Shown: piece by piece, positions 28,592-37,136 of the stretch
How the letters are laid out: every line of letters starts with the position of its first letter
How positions within the stretch are numbered: position 1 is the first letter of the stretch
Assembly (NCBI GenBank): GCA_049578545.1
Contig: JBAUMF010000027.1
Coordinates: forward strand, 124,001-188,000
Direction of reading: 5' to 3'
Source: DASQBT01 sp049578545
GTDB taxonomy: Bacteria > Pseudomonadota > Gammaproteobacteria > Burkholderiales > Thiobacillaceae
Length of the DNA stretch: 64,000 nt
Made by a program: the position numbers and the translations under genes
The notes under the pieces: generated by a model
Told to the model about the DNA's origin: nothing
Database searches by the model: none
The model's input: the letters and a program-made list of their open reading frames with translations, nothing else

Positions 28592-30016
28592 TCAGACTTC
28601 CCATTGATGCACGGGTGCGCCGCTGCGTTGTTGTTCGAGATAAGCGACAACCAAGTGCTGACAGTCCGTCTTGTGCCGCTCGCGATAGGCACGTTGCCAT
28701 GCAGCGCCAGTCTGGCCAGACGTGATGCGGTCCTCGAGAATTTCCAGTGCATCATCGATGTCGGTCTGATCCAGCGTAAGTTTTCTTAAGCCAAGACGCG
28801 CCACGGGGAGGATTTCCTCCAGAAGCAAAGTGCGTACATTTGTTTTGATGCCGCCCAGCCAGGTCAATTCGGCATCCAGTCCATAACGTGCGGCATTATA
28901 AAAGTTTTCCCTTGTCTTTTCGAATGGAAGGTCATCTTCTGGCGCGCTATTCAGACCTGCCAGAGAACGGACCAGGCCAAAATAAAGGGCAGCATTGGCC
29001 AGCATGTCAGGGATAGTGGGCCCTGCGGGAAGGACGCGCTGTTCGATGCGCAGATGGGGCGTGCCGTCCGGGTCGAACCCGATCAGGGGACGCACCCAGC
29101 GCCAGATGGTGCCGTTATGTAATCGCAGATGGGCAAATCGTTCCGGTGGCTCATCCAGTAGCAGAGGCAAAAGCACCGGATAGTCGTTCAGGTTGTCGTC
29201 AAAGCACTCATACACTGAACCCACCAAATAACCCTTGCCGAAATCGACTCGACGGGCAATGGTGTCGCCGCTTTCGCCGCTATCGACTGACTGCTCGAAC
29301 AGGGGGATGCGGGTTTCGTCCCACAAGTCGTGATCAAACAGATAAGGAGAATTGACAGCGGCTGCCAGCAGTGGGCCAGCTGCAATAAGCGAGGCGTTGA
29401 AATACCGTACGGCTTCCTCCTGGGCCGTTTGAAAATGGAGTTGAAAGGAGGTGGTGGCAGCTTCCAGCATGACATCCGGATGGATCAGGTTGAGGTATTC
29501 TCGCCCTTCGATTTCAATGTGCAATGGATGGCCGGCGCGCCTTTTGGTGATCTGTTCGTTAAGCGCACGATAGCGCCTCAGGTCCGCCATGTTTGCGAGG
29601 GTCAAATCCTTTTGCCGGATCGTTGGCAAAATGCCAATCATTATCAGCACGCTGTCCAGTTCATGGGCGACTTCCTGGCATAGGCCCCAAGTCGCCTGGA
29701 GCTCATTCCTCATGGCAGAGAGTGCCCCACCGCGCAAAGGTTGGGGTACCCCATTGAGTTCGACGTTGAAGCGTGACAACTCCGGAACGACCAGCGGATT
29801 GTCCAGACGATTCAGGTAGGCTTGATTAATCGGGGCCGGAAAATAGTTGTGATCCAGCAGCCAGCACTCCAGTTCGTAGCCGCCCACCTCTCCCTTAGAG
29901 GAAAAGCGACCCTCCTTTAGCCAGGATTTGAGCAGTTCAGCTTCCAGCCCCAGGCGTCGGGCATACTCGGTGTAGTCCTGGCTGGCAAAAAAGGTCTGGG
30001 TGATCTCTTGTCCCAT
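28592..30016 (-). CDS. Glutamate-cysteine ligase-like (GCS2 family) carboxylate-amine ligase
   Basis: 474 residues. Members of this family join a glutamate gamma-carboxylate to an amine using ATP. Landmarks are GGYELECWLLDHNYFP near residue 46, SRFNVELNGVP near 80, LPTIRQKDLTLANM near 130 and HPDVMLEAATTSFQLHFQ near 180. This resembles the GCS2/YbdK branch, not GshA of E. coli. Whether it makes gamma-glutamylcysteine or another gamma-glutamyl compound cannot be decided. It sits between the M14 enzyme and the macro-domain gene in a tight operon. Confidence 0.85.
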   Translation of the reverse strand: MGQEITQTFFASQDYTEYARRLGLEAELLKSWLKEGRFSSKGEVGGYELECWLLDHNYFPAPINQAYLNRLDNPLVVPELSRFNVELNGVPQPLRGGALSAMRNELQATWGLCQEVAHELDSVLIMIGILPTIRQKDLTLANMADLRRYRALNEQITKRRAGHPLHIEIEGREYLNLIHPDVMLEAATTSFQLHFQTAQEEAVRYFNASLIAAGPLLAAAVNSPYLFDHDLWDETRIPLFEQSVDSGESGDTIARRVDFGKGYLVGSVYECFDDNLNDYPVLLPLLLDEPPERFAHLRLHNGTIWRWVRPLIGFDPDGTPHLRIEQRVLPAGPTIPDMLANAALYFGLVRSLAGLNSAPEDDLPFEKTRENFYNAARYGLDAELTWLGGIKTNVRTLLLEEILPVARLGLRKLTLDQTDIDDALEILEDRITSGQTGAAWQRAYRERHKTDCQHLVVAYLEQQRSGAPVHQWEV

Positions 30017-30022
30017 AAGGGC

Positions 30023-30511
30023 TCAAGCGGGCTCGCTGCCGACTATGCCTTTCTGGTAAGTCGTATAGACATAGATCGGCATGGGCACATCACCCAGATG
30101 CCTGCTTATCAGGGGCTCTACGTCCTTCCAGTCCAGGCCGCCTACCCCGGTGGCCAAGCGAGGTAGCGCCAGGCTGGCTAATTTTTCCGTCTCAATCAAA
30201 TGACGAAGGGCACGCAGGGTATGGTTCACATTTTCCAGTGTCGCCTTGCCCGGCTTCGTGCCATGGTCATACGCCGCTTCCTGGGTAAACAGATTAATGA
30301 TGCGCTTGCCATTTGCGCCGCTCCACGTCCATGTTTCGCCAGCCTTGGGATGGGTGGTCTGACAGAAATGGCGAGAGTCCTTGTACATGGCGGGCCATTG
30401 CTCTCTCAATTTAAGTGCAAGACCCGTCGTGAACGGGTCATTGGGCGCTATTCCGTGGGCGAGTGCCTGGGCTCTGGTGAGAAGAATGTCGCCGCTGACT
30501 GAATGAATCAT
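30023..30511 (-). CDS. Macro-domain protein (ADP-ribose binding, possible de-ADP-ribosylase)
   Basis: 162 residues forming one macro domain. The start MIHSVSGDILLTRAQALAHG and the phosphate-loop block LALPRLATGVGGLDW are characteristic, closest to the TARG1/DarG-type hydrolases that remove ADP-ribose from acidic residues or DNA. No DarT-like toxin gene is adjacent, so it is not evidently an antitoxin. It is first in a three-gene operon, with 6 bases to the next gene. Confidence 0.88.
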   Translation of the reverse strand: MIHSVSGDILLTRAQALAHGIAPNDPFTTGLALKLREQWPAMYKDSRHFCQTTHPKAGETWTWSGANGKRIINLFTQEAAYDHGTKPGKATLENVNHTLRALRHLIETEKLASLALPRLATGVGGLDWKDVEPLISRHLGDVPMPIYVYTTYQKGIVGSEPA

Positions 30512-30609
30512 GAGTTTCCCCTATATTGAGTTGCATAATCATTGAAGTATAGGATAAAAAAGATGTGGGGGTCCTGTTTCCACCGCTCACTGCTTTAGGT
30601 GTTTTCAAC

Positions 30610-30639
30610 TTTACAGGGAGATTACAAAAAAAGTATACT
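30610..30639 (+). promoter_or_regulatory. Candidate promoter for tRNA-Met
   Basis: TTTACA at 30610-30615 and TATACT at 30634-30639, 18 bases apart, in an AT-rich gap. The predicted start is some 60 bases before the tRNA. Only sequence match supports it. Confidence 0.4.
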
Positions 30640-30705
30640 AATCAGCTTTCTACGTTGCCATGCTGGGTTTTGATTTACGTCAGACTGTATACACAACGTA
30701 GGTAA

Positions 30706-30782
30706 GGTGATGTAGCTCAGACGGTTAGAGCGGTGGATTCATAACCCACAGGTCGGCAGTTCGATTCTGCCCATCACCACCA
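30706..30782 (+). tRNA. tRNA-Met (CAT), probably elongator type
   Basis: 77 bases with CCA encoded. Acceptor GGTGATG pairs perfectly with CATCACC. The D arm reads GCTCAGACGGTTAGAGC, the anticodon loop TTCATAA, and the T arm GGCAG-TTCGATT-CTGCC. The paired first base excludes initiator type. A tRNA-Ile2 with lysidine also has CAT, but the body fits elongator Met better. It stands 38 bases before miaB. Confidence 0.93.
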
Positions 30783-30819
30783 TTTTTTTGCCCCCAGTTT
30801 ATTCACTGCACCGGCACGC

Positions 30820-32154
30820 ATGACCACACCCCGAAAAGTCTTCATAAAAACCTTTGGCTGTCAGATGAACGAGTATGACTCGGACAAGATGGCCGATGTG
30901 CTGCGCGAATCCGATGGACTGGTGAGAACCGGGAATCCGGATGATGCCGACGTGATCCTGTTCAACACCTGCTCGGTGCGCGAGAAAGCCCAGGAAAAGG
31001 TCTTTTCCGATCTGGGACGGGTAAAGGCCCTTAAAGCAAAGAACCCTAACCTCATTATCGGGGTGGGCGGTTGTGTCGCCTCGCAGGAAGGCGCTGCGAT
31101 TGTGTCCCGTGCGCCCTATGTGGATCTGGTCTTTGGCCCGCAAACCCTGCACCGTCTGCCGGAACTGATTGCAAAAAAACGCTCCACAGGCCGGGCCCAG
31201 GTGGATATTTCCTTTCCAGAAATCGAGAAATTCGATCATCTGCCGGCGGCGAGGGTGGAGGGGCCTGCTGCTTTTGTTTCCATCATGGAAGGCTGCTCGA
31301 AATACTGCACCTTCTGTGTTGTGCCCTATACCCGTGGCGAGGAAGTTTCGCGGCCTTTTGATGATGTCATCGCCGAAGTTGCGGCGCTGGCTGAACAGGG
31401 CGTCAAGGAAGTCACATTGCTTGGGCAGAATGTAAATGCATACCGTGGAGTCATGCACGATGGGGAGATTGCGGACCTAGCGTTGTTATTGGAGGTCGTG
31501 CATGAAGTGCAGGGAATAGAACGGATTCGCTACACCACTAGCCACCCGCGCGAAATGACGCCACGGCTGATTCAAGCATATTCGCGTTTGCCCAAGCTGG
31601 TATCCCATCTGCATCTGCCGGTGCAATCTGGCTCGGATCATGTGCTGGCGGCAATGAAGCGCGGCTACACGGTGCTGGAATACAAGAGCATCATCCGAAA
31701 GTTGAAACAGGCCCGTCCCGGCATCTCGATTGCATCCGATTTCATCATCGGTTTCCCGGGTGAAACGGAGGCTGATTTCGAGCAGACCATGAAACTGGTT
31801 CGGGATGTCGGCTTCGACGCCTCGTTTTCCTTCATCTATAGTCAGCGTCCGGGCACTCCGGCCGCGGATTATGCGGATGACGTCCCGTATGCGGTCAAAC
31901 AGCGCCGTTTGGCGCGGTTGCAGAAGACCATCCAGGCCAATTCAGAAAAGATTTCAGGGGAAATGGTCGGCACGGTGCAGCGCGTGCTGGTGGATGGCCT
32001 GTCAAGAAAAGATATCAATGAACTGTCCGCCCGCACAGACAACAACCGGGTGGTCAACTTCAGAGGACAGACGCGATTGATTAATCAATTCGCGGATGTC
32101 ACCATTACACAAGCATTCCCACATTCACTGCGAGGCGAAATCGTCATTCGTTGA
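30820..32154 (+). CDS. miaB: tRNA 2-methylthio-N6-isopentenyladenosine synthase
   Basis: Radical-SAM methylthiotransferase acting on A37 of tRNAs that read UNN codons. 444 residues. The N-terminal domain carries three cluster cysteines (FGCQMNEYDS, NTCSVREKAQEK, GVGGCVASQEG). The radical-SAM triad is GCSKYCTFCVVPYTRG near residue 150. A TRAM-like RNA-binding end follows. It opens the conserved miaB-phoH-ybeY-corC operon. Confidence 0.97.
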   Translation: MTTPRKVFIKTFGCQMNEYDSDKMADVLRESDGLVRTGNPDDADVILFNTCSVREKAQEKVFSDLGRVKALKAKNPNLIIGVGGCVASQEGAAIVSRAPYVDLVFGPQTLHRLPELIAKKRSTGRAQVDISFPEIEKFDHLPAARVEGPAAFVSIMEGCSKYCTFCVVPYTRGEEVSRPFDDVIAEVAALAEQGVKEVTLLGQNVNAYRGVMHDGEIADLALLLEVVHEVQGIERIRYTTSHPREMTPRLIQAYSRLPKLVSHLHLPVQSGSDHVLAAMKRGYTVLEYKSIIRKLKQARPGISIASDFIIGFPGETEADFEQTMKLVRDVGFDASFSFIYSQRPGTPAADYADDVPYAVKQRRLARLQKTIQANSEKISGEMVGTVQRVLVDGLSRKDINELSARTDNNRVVNFRGQTRLINQFADVTITQAFPHSLRGEIVIR

Positions 32155-33110
32155 ATACCAGTCTTGAACTAAGTTTCAAACCCGTCGACAATCGTCGACT
32201 GTCCAACCTGTGCGGACCGCTCGACGAAAACATTCGTCAAATCGAAACAGCCTTTGATGTAGCCATCCGCCGTCGCGGCGCCAGTTTCATGGTATCCGGC
32301 GCCAAGACACGTGCGGAGCAAGGGTTGGCGGCGCTGGAACACTTTTACAATCGCGCAGGTGACGGGCTGACGCTGGATGACATTCAACTTGGTATCGTTG
32401 AACTGACACGTGGGTTGACGGAAGAGGATGAGGCGCCCTTGCTCCGTACTCGCCGCTCTGACCTGAGGCCGCGAACTCCGCGCCAGGGAGTCTACATCGA
32501 GCAGATTCTCAACCACGACATTACCTTCGGTATTGGCCCGGCCGGCACGGGCAAGACTTATCTGGCGGTAGCCTGCGCAGTCGACGCACTGGAGCGCGAC
32601 GCGGTCAAGCGCATCGTGTTGACTCGCCCGGCGGTTGAAGCGGGCGAGCGCCTAGGTTTTCTGCCAGGCGACCTGTCACAGAAAGTCGATCCCTACCTGC
32701 GCCCGTTGTACGACGCGCTGTATGACCTGATGGGTTTTGACAAGGTAGCCAAGCTGCTGGAGCGAAACACCATCGAAGTCGCGCCACTCGCGTTCATGCG
32801 GGGCCGCACGTTGAACCACTCCTTTGTCATTCTGGATGAAGCGCAAAACACCACACCGGAGCAGATGCAGATGTTTCTCACCCGCATTGGCTTCGGTGCC
32901 AAGGCGGTGGTCACGGGTGATATCACGCAAATCGATTTGCCCAAAGACAGCAGGTCCGGTCTGATGGATGCACAGAGCGTGCTCAAGGAAGTACGTGGCA
33001 TCGCTTTCACCCACTTCACCCACGAAGATGTGGTGCGTCACCCCCTGGTTGCCCGCATCGTTCACGCCTATGCCCAGCACAAGAAACAGACGGAAAAACG
33101 CAAGGGCTAA
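32151..33110 (+). CDS. ybeZ: PhoH-like P-loop ATPase (YbeZ type)
   Basis: 319 residues. The likely start is TTG 32151, overlapping the miaB stop by four bases; no ATG lies near the family start. An N-terminal KH-like part is followed by Walker A GIGPAGTGKTYLAVA near residue 125 and Walker B with FVILDEAQNTTPEQMQMF near 225. YbeZ works with YbeY in rRNA maturation and ribosome quality control. Gene order supports the assignment. Confidence 0.94.
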   Translation: MNTSLELSFKPVDNRRLSNLCGPLDENIRQIETAFDVAIRRRGASFMVSGAKTRAEQGLAALEHFYNRAGDGLTLDDIQLGIVELTRGLTEEDEAPLLRTRRSDLRPRTPRQGVYIEQILNHDITFGIGPAGTGKTYLAVACAVDALERDAVKRIVLTRPAVEAGERLGFLPGDLSQKVDPYLRPLYDALYDLMGFDKVAKLLERNTIEVAPLAFMRGRTLNHSFVILDEAQNTTPEQMQMFLTRIGFGAKAVVTGDITQIDLPKDSRSGLMDAQSVLKEVRGIAFTHFTHEDVVRHPLVARIVHAYAQHKKQTEKRKG

Positions 33111-33579
33111 GTCCGCAACTTCCCGCCCTCGGCTTTCACTGTCGGTTCAGTATGCATTCAAGCCAGAACTCGCCCCCGCCCGGACCCAGTTCCGTCGCTG
33201 GGCAGAAGCCGCACTGGAACGACCCGCAACGGTTACGCTGAGAATCGTCGACACGAAGGAAGGCCAACGCCTTAATCGCGATTACCGGCTCAAGGATTAC
33301 GCCACCAATGTGCTGACTTTCGCCTATACGGGAGACATGGCTGATGCAGGAGCAGGAATGAGCGGCGATATTGTGCTCTGTGCGCCGGTGGTCGAAAGGG
33401 AAGCCAGGGAACAGGGCAAGGAATTGCTATCGCATTATGCCCATCTGACTGTGCATGGAATGCTGCATTTGCAAGGCTATTATCATGAACGCGACGACGA
33501 AGCTGACATCATGGAAGCCAAGGAAGCCAGTATTCTGGCAAAATTGGGTTTCAGCGACCCCTACAGCGAGGCAAAATGA
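33070..33579 (+). CDS. ybeY: Endoribonuclease YbeY, rRNA maturation factor
   Basis: Zinc-dependent RNase for 16S rRNA 3' end processing, 169 residues from ATG 33070. That start overlaps phoH by 41 bases and is the last in-frame ATG before the fold; the open frame further upstream is phoH shadow. The zinc motif reads HGMLHLQGYYHE, with the three histidines intact; the usual Asp before the last His is Tyr here. NRDYRLKDYATNVLTFAY is the typical substrate loop. Confidence 0.92.
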   Translation: MPSTRNRRKNARAKSATSRPRLSLSVQYAFKPELAPARTQFRRWAEAALERPATVTLRIVDTKEGQRLNRDYRLKDYATNVLTFAYTGDMADAGAGMSGDIVLCAPVVEREAREQGKELLSHYAHLTVHGMLHLQGYYHERDDEADIMEAKEASILAKLGFSDPYSEAK

Positions 33580-33657
33580 GCGGAAAGCGCTAAGCACCCG
33601 TGCTTACCCCTTTCCACTCGAAGGGAACCTCTGATCAAATCTCCATCGCGCGGCTAT

Positions 33658-34539
33658 ATGGAACTCGGTCAGAGCGCCCCAGACTTTATGGACTCAGACA
33701 TTCACCCTAAATCCTCCTGGTTGGAACGGCTCTCGACATTCTTGCTGCGCGAGCCTGAAGACCGGGAGCAACTGATCGAATTGCTGCGCAGCGCGTACGA
33801 GCGCAATCTGATGGATGCCGATGCCCTGGCCATGATCGAGGGCGTGCTGCAGGTAGGGGAGATGCAGGTGCGGGACATCATGATCCCTCGCTCACAGATG
33901 GATGTAGTCGATATTAACGATGATCCAGAGGCGTTTTTGCCGCAGGTCATTGCGGCGGCCCACTCGCGTTTTCCGGTAATCGATGGCGACAAGGATCACG
34001 TTCTCGGAATATTGCTGGCTAAAGAGCTGCTGCGCCTGCAGGCAGGTGAAGAAGAAAGCATTCGCAGCATGCTGCGTCCTGCCGTTTTCATTCCCGAAGC
34101 CAAGCGTCTGAATGTACTACTGAAGGAATTTCGCGCCAGTCGAAATCACATGGCCATAGTTGTTGATGAATACGGCGGGGTTGCAGGTCTGGTGACCATC
34201 GAAGACGTACTGGAACAGATCGTTGGCGACATCGAGGACGAATACGATTTTGATGAAACTGAAGACAACATCATTCGTGACAAGACTGGCCGATACCGGG
34301 TCAAGGCTGCGACTGAAATACCCGACTTCAACGCGGTCATGGGCACGCATTTCTCCGATGAGGATTTCGATACCGTGGGAGGCCTAGTTACCAACAAGTT
34401 TGGCCATGTGCCGAAACGGGGTGAACTAATCGAGTTCGATGGCCTGAAGGTCCAGATACTGCGTGCAGACTCCAGGCGTGTGCACACCATGGTGGTGGAG
34501 CGCGTCATTGCACCGCCACAATTGCCTTTAGAGGTTTAA
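33658..34539 (+). CDS. corC: CorC-like CBS-domain transporter-associated protein
   Basis: 293 residues, cytosolic. Two CBS domains (MIPRSQMDVVDINDDP near residue 78 and NHMAIVVDEYGGVAGLVTIE near 163) are followed by the CorC_HlyC domain. The family affects Mg2+/Co2+ efflux. Start is ATG 33658, or ATG 33688 (MDSDIHPKSSW), which fits the family start equally; neither has a strong ribosome site. In many relatives lnt follows corC; here it does not, and a terminator closes the operon. Confidence 0.93.
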   Translation: MELGQSAPDFMDSDIHPKSSWLERLSTFLLREPEDREQLIELLRSAYERNLMDADALAMIEGVLQVGEMQVRDIMIPRSQMDVVDINDDPEAFLPQVIAAAHSRFPVIDGDKDHVLGILLAKELLRLQAGEEESIRSMLRPAVFIPEAKRLNVLLKEFRASRNHMAIVVDEYGGVAGLVTIEDVLEQIVGDIEDEYDFDETEDNIIRDKTGRYRVKAATEIPDFNAVMGTHFSDEDFDTVGGLVTNKFGHVPKRGELIEFDGLKVQILRADSRRVHTMVVERVIAPPQLPLEV

Positions 34540-34551
34540 AGGAGCAAAGGA

Positions 34552-34575
34552 AAAGCGGCCCGCTGGCCGCTTTTT
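34552..34575. terminator. Bidirectional rho-independent terminator
   Basis: Stem AAAGCGGCC / GGCCGCTTT with loop CGCT, T run on the plus strand and the matching A run in front for the minus strand. It lies between corC and the convergent OmpA-like gene and can serve both. Confidence 0.93.
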
Positions 34576-34598
34576 ATTTCAGCTTGCCAGGCATGCTG

Positions 34599-35528
34599 TC
34601 ACTTGAGCACCTGCACAGTAACCCGCCGATTGCGGCTCCGGCCTTCGAGTGATTCATTGCTTGCGAGAGGCTTGAGGTCACCATAGGAAATTACCGACAT
34701 GCGGTGCAGAGGAATGTCGCCGACCTCGAACAGATATCGGCGTACCGATTCGGCGCGTTCCAAGGCGATTCTGCGGTTCTGACTGCCCAGGCTGAGGTCG
34801 TCGCTGTAGCCAATGATCTCGATAAAGATATAGGGTAGCTGTGGTTTGGCGCGCTTGATCAGCTCATCCAGTGCCGCCTTCCCCTTCGCGGTCAGTTCGG
34901 GCTGTTCGTAGTTGTACAGGACCATGTCATCAGTCAGCAGAAGTGAATCGATAATCTTGCCGGACACCATGCGGCTGTCGCGCGCAATTTTTACGGCGTC
35001 GTCGGCCGTTTCCTTCACCTGTGCAAGCGCAGTTGTCTGATTGCCAAGCTTACCCGCCAGCGCAGACAGAGCGGCTCCCTGATTGTCAGCTTTATCCGAT
35101 AGCGCAGACACAGTGGCGCCTTGGTTGTCAACTTTGCCTGATAGCGCGGTTAAAGCGGCTCCCTGATTGTCAGTTTTATCCGATAACGCCGACAGCGTGG
35201 CGCCTTGGTTGTCAACTTTGCCCGATAGCGCCGACAGAACCGATGATTCAGTATCAACCTTCCCTGAAAGCGCAGTTAGCACGGCTGCCTGATTATCGAC
35301 TTTGCCCGTTAGGGCAGACAAGGCAGATTGCTGGTCTTTCAGCTGGGCACTGATTGGACCCAATTGATTGAGCAGGGCCGCTTGCGCAGCCTGGTCAGCT
35401 TCGAGTTTGGCAACCCGGTCGTCGAGTTGCTGGCGTGCAGCAGTCTGGGCATCGACAGCCTGATGTGATGCACAGCCAGCGAAAATAAGGGTGGGGAGGA
35501 CAAGATACAGTCCGGAACGTGCGCGCAT
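34599..35528 (-). CDS. OmpA-like lipoprotein with seven 14-residue coiled-coil repeats
   Basis: 309 residues. Signal MRARSGLYLVLPTLIFAGC with the lipobox FAGC gives a lipid anchor at Cys19. Residues 71-168 are seven in-register 14-residue units of the type SALSGKVDNQGATL, i.e. two heptads each, forming a long coiled coil. An OmpA peptidoglycan-binding domain follows (IEIIGYSDDLSLGSQNRRIA, RAESVRRYL, GRSRNRRVTVQVLK). This layout suits a spacer tying the outer membrane to peptidoglycan, with repeat number setting its length. The Asp and Arg of the peptidoglycan site appear present. Confidence 0.9.
   Translation of the reverse strand: MRARSGLYLVLPTLIFAGCASHQAVDAQTAARQQLDDRVAKLEADQAAQAALLNQLGPISAQLKDQQSALSALTGKVDNQAAVLTALSGKVDTESSVLSALSGKVDNQGATLSALSDKTDNQGAALTALSGKVDNQGATVSALSDKADNQGAALSALAGKLGNQTTALAQVKETADDAVKIARDSRMVSGKIIDSLLLTDDMVLYNYEQPELTAKGKAALDELIKRAKPQLPYIFIEIIGYSDDLSLGSQNRRIALERAESVRRYLFEVGDIPLHRMSVISYGDLKPLASNESLEGRSRNRRVTVQVLK
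35025..35318 (-). repeat. Seven tandem 42-bp coding repeats
   Basis: In-frame minisatellite encoding the seven 14-residue units of the OmpA-like lipoprotein. Several units differ by only a few bases (for example those with GKVDNQGAT and DKADNQGAA). Such an array can gain or lose units by slippage without breaking the frame. Confidence 0.9.
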
Positions 35529-35714
35529 TAACTACTCCTTGAACATTGATAGCAAAAGCCATAATGTTACTACAGGCTTGCTTCGAGCATATGTTGGTGA
35601 CTCCATGGAATGCGCTGCAGGGAGGTCCCGCGTGCCAAAGATAAGTAATTGTCTTTTGAATTCTTCGGACATCTGCTAAACAGGTAAGACAAACACTTCT
35701 ATTCAGGGGGAACC

Positions 35715-35915
35715 ATGTCTGTTGCAAAAACCATCGAAATTGTGGCGACTTCGAAAAAGAGCTTTGAAGACGCAGTCAAAGTTGGAGTGGCGAAGGCGGC
35801 CGAATCGTTGGCCAACATTACAGGGGCCTGGCTGATGGATCAAAGTGTGGGTGTGACCAAGGGCAAGGTGACCGAATACAGGGTGCGGATGAAGCTGACT
35901 TTCGTGCTCAAATGA
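35715..35915 (+). CDS. Dodecin family flavin-binding protein
   Basis: 66 residues, the family length. Dodecins form 12-mers that store riboflavin or FMN. The sequence MSVAKTIEIVATSKKSFEDA, then GAWLMDQSVGVTKGKVTEYR matches the fold; Trp39 is the flavin-stacking residue. A good AGGGGG ribosome site precedes the ATG. Single-gene unit. Confidence 0.95.
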   Translation: MSVAKTIEIVATSKKSFEDAVKVGVAKAAESLANITGAWLMDQSVGVTKGKVTEYRVRMKLTFVLK

Positions 35916-35943
35916 ATTCCTTGGTTCGCATGGCAGCAACAAG

Positions 35944-35967
35944 AAAGGCAGCTTCGGCTGCCTTTTT
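35944..35967. terminator. Terminator with TTCG tetraloop after dodecin
   Basis: Perfect 9-base stem AAAGGCAGC / GCTGCCTTT closed by the stable tetraloop TTCG, followed by T residues. It can also act for fba, which ends at 35986 on the other strand. Confidence 0.94.
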
Positions 35968-35985
35968 CTCAGTCTGCCTGCGTAT

Positions 35986-37050
35986 TTAGTTGACGCGTGG
36001 ATCCAACTCGCCCTTGTCGTAGCGTTTGACCATGGTTTCCAGGCTGATCGGTTTGATCTTGGATGCGTTGCCGGCGGTGCCGAAGGCTTCGTAGCGAGCC
36101 CTGCAGATGTCTTTCATGGCCTTGGTGGAGGCCATGAGGAATTTGCGCGGGTCGAACTCTTTCTTGTTTTCGGCCAGGAATTTGCGAACCGCTCCGGTTG
36201 AGGCCATGCGCAGGTCGGTGTCGATATTCACCTTGCGCACACCGTGCTTGATCCCTTCAACGATTTCCTCTACGGGAACGCCGTAGGTCTCGCCCATATC
36301 GCCGCCGTAGCTGTTGATGATCTTGAGCCATTCCTGCGGTACCGAGGAGGAGCCATGCATTACCAAGTGGGTGTTCGGGATGCGAGCGTGGATTTCCTTG
36401 ATGCGGCCGATCGCCAGGATGTCACCCGTTGGTGGACGGGTGAACTTGTATGCGCCGTGCGAGGTCCCAATGGCTATGGCCAGGGCATCAACGCCGGTTT
36501 TCTTGACGAAATCAGCGGCTTCTTCCGGGTCGGTCAGCAACTGGCTGTGGTCCAGAGTTCCCTCTGCGCCGATGCCATCTTCTTCACCAGCCTGGCCGGT
36601 TTCCAGTGACCCGAGGCAGCCCAATTCGCCTTCCACGGACACGCCGCAGGCGTGCGCCATTTCAACGGTGCGACGGGTGACATCGACGTTGTACTCGTAG
36701 CTTGCAGGAGTCTTGCCGTCCTCTTTGAGCGAGCCATCCATCATCACAGAGGAAAAGCCCAACTGAATGGAACGCTGGCACACGGAAGGAGAGGTGCCAT
36801 GGTCCTGGTGCATGCAAACCGGAATGTGCGGCCATTCTTCAATCGCAGCGAGAATCAGGTGCCGCAGGAAAGGCGCGCCAGCATATTTACGGGCACCAGC
36901 GGAGGCCTGCACGATGACCGGGGAATCGGTTTCGTCCGCGGCTTCCATCATGGCGCGCATCTGTTCCAGATTGTTGACATTGAAGGCGGGCACGCCATAG
37001 CGATGCTCAGCGGCGTGGTCCAGCAATTGACGCAGTGAAATTAATGCCAT
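35986..37050 (-). CDS. fba: Fructose-1,6-bisphosphate aldolase, class II
   Basis: 354-residue zinc aldolase of the Calvin-cycle subtype (CbbA/FbaA of autotrophs), splitting or forming FBP and, in the Calvin cycle, sedoheptulose bisphosphate. Zinc ligands lie in VCMHQDHGTSPS; GVSVEGELGCLGSLETGQ is subtype-specific, as is the DILAIGRIKEIHARIPNTH region. It is the last gene of the tkt-gap-pgk-pyk-fba series. Confidence 0.97.
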   Translation of the reverse strand: MALISLRQLLDHAAEHRYGVPAFNVNNLEQMRAMMEAADETDSPVIVQASAGARKYAGAPFLRHLILAAIEEWPHIPVCMHQDHGTSPSVCQRSIQLGFSSVMMDGSLKEDGKTPASYEYNVDVTRRTVEMAHACGVSVEGELGCLGSLETGQAGEEDGIGAEGTLDHSQLLTDPEEAADFVKKTGVDALAIAIGTSHGAYKFTRPPTGDILAIGRIKEIHARIPNTHLVMHGSSSVPQEWLKIINSYGGDMGETYGVPVEEIVEGIKHGVRKVNIDTDLRMASTGAVRKFLAENKKEFDPRKFLMASTKAMKDICRARYEAFGTAGNASKIKPISLETMVKRYDKGELDPRVN

Positions 37051-37136
37051 GTTTTACTCCTCGTTACGCAGTTCAAAATAGTTTCGGGATGACCGGCCAG
37101 CGGGCTGTGTCTGTTCCCCTTGCCTCCGGTGGGATA

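Noticed and set aside
30023..30511. DarTG-type toxin-antitoxin system
   Set aside because: The macro-domain protein resembles a DarG-type domain, but no DarT-like toxin gene is next to it; its neighbours are metabolic enzymes.
35025..35318. Regularly spaced repeats that might suggest a CRISPR array
   Set aside because: The 42-bp units are contiguous without spacers and keep the frame of an OmpA-like lipoprotein.
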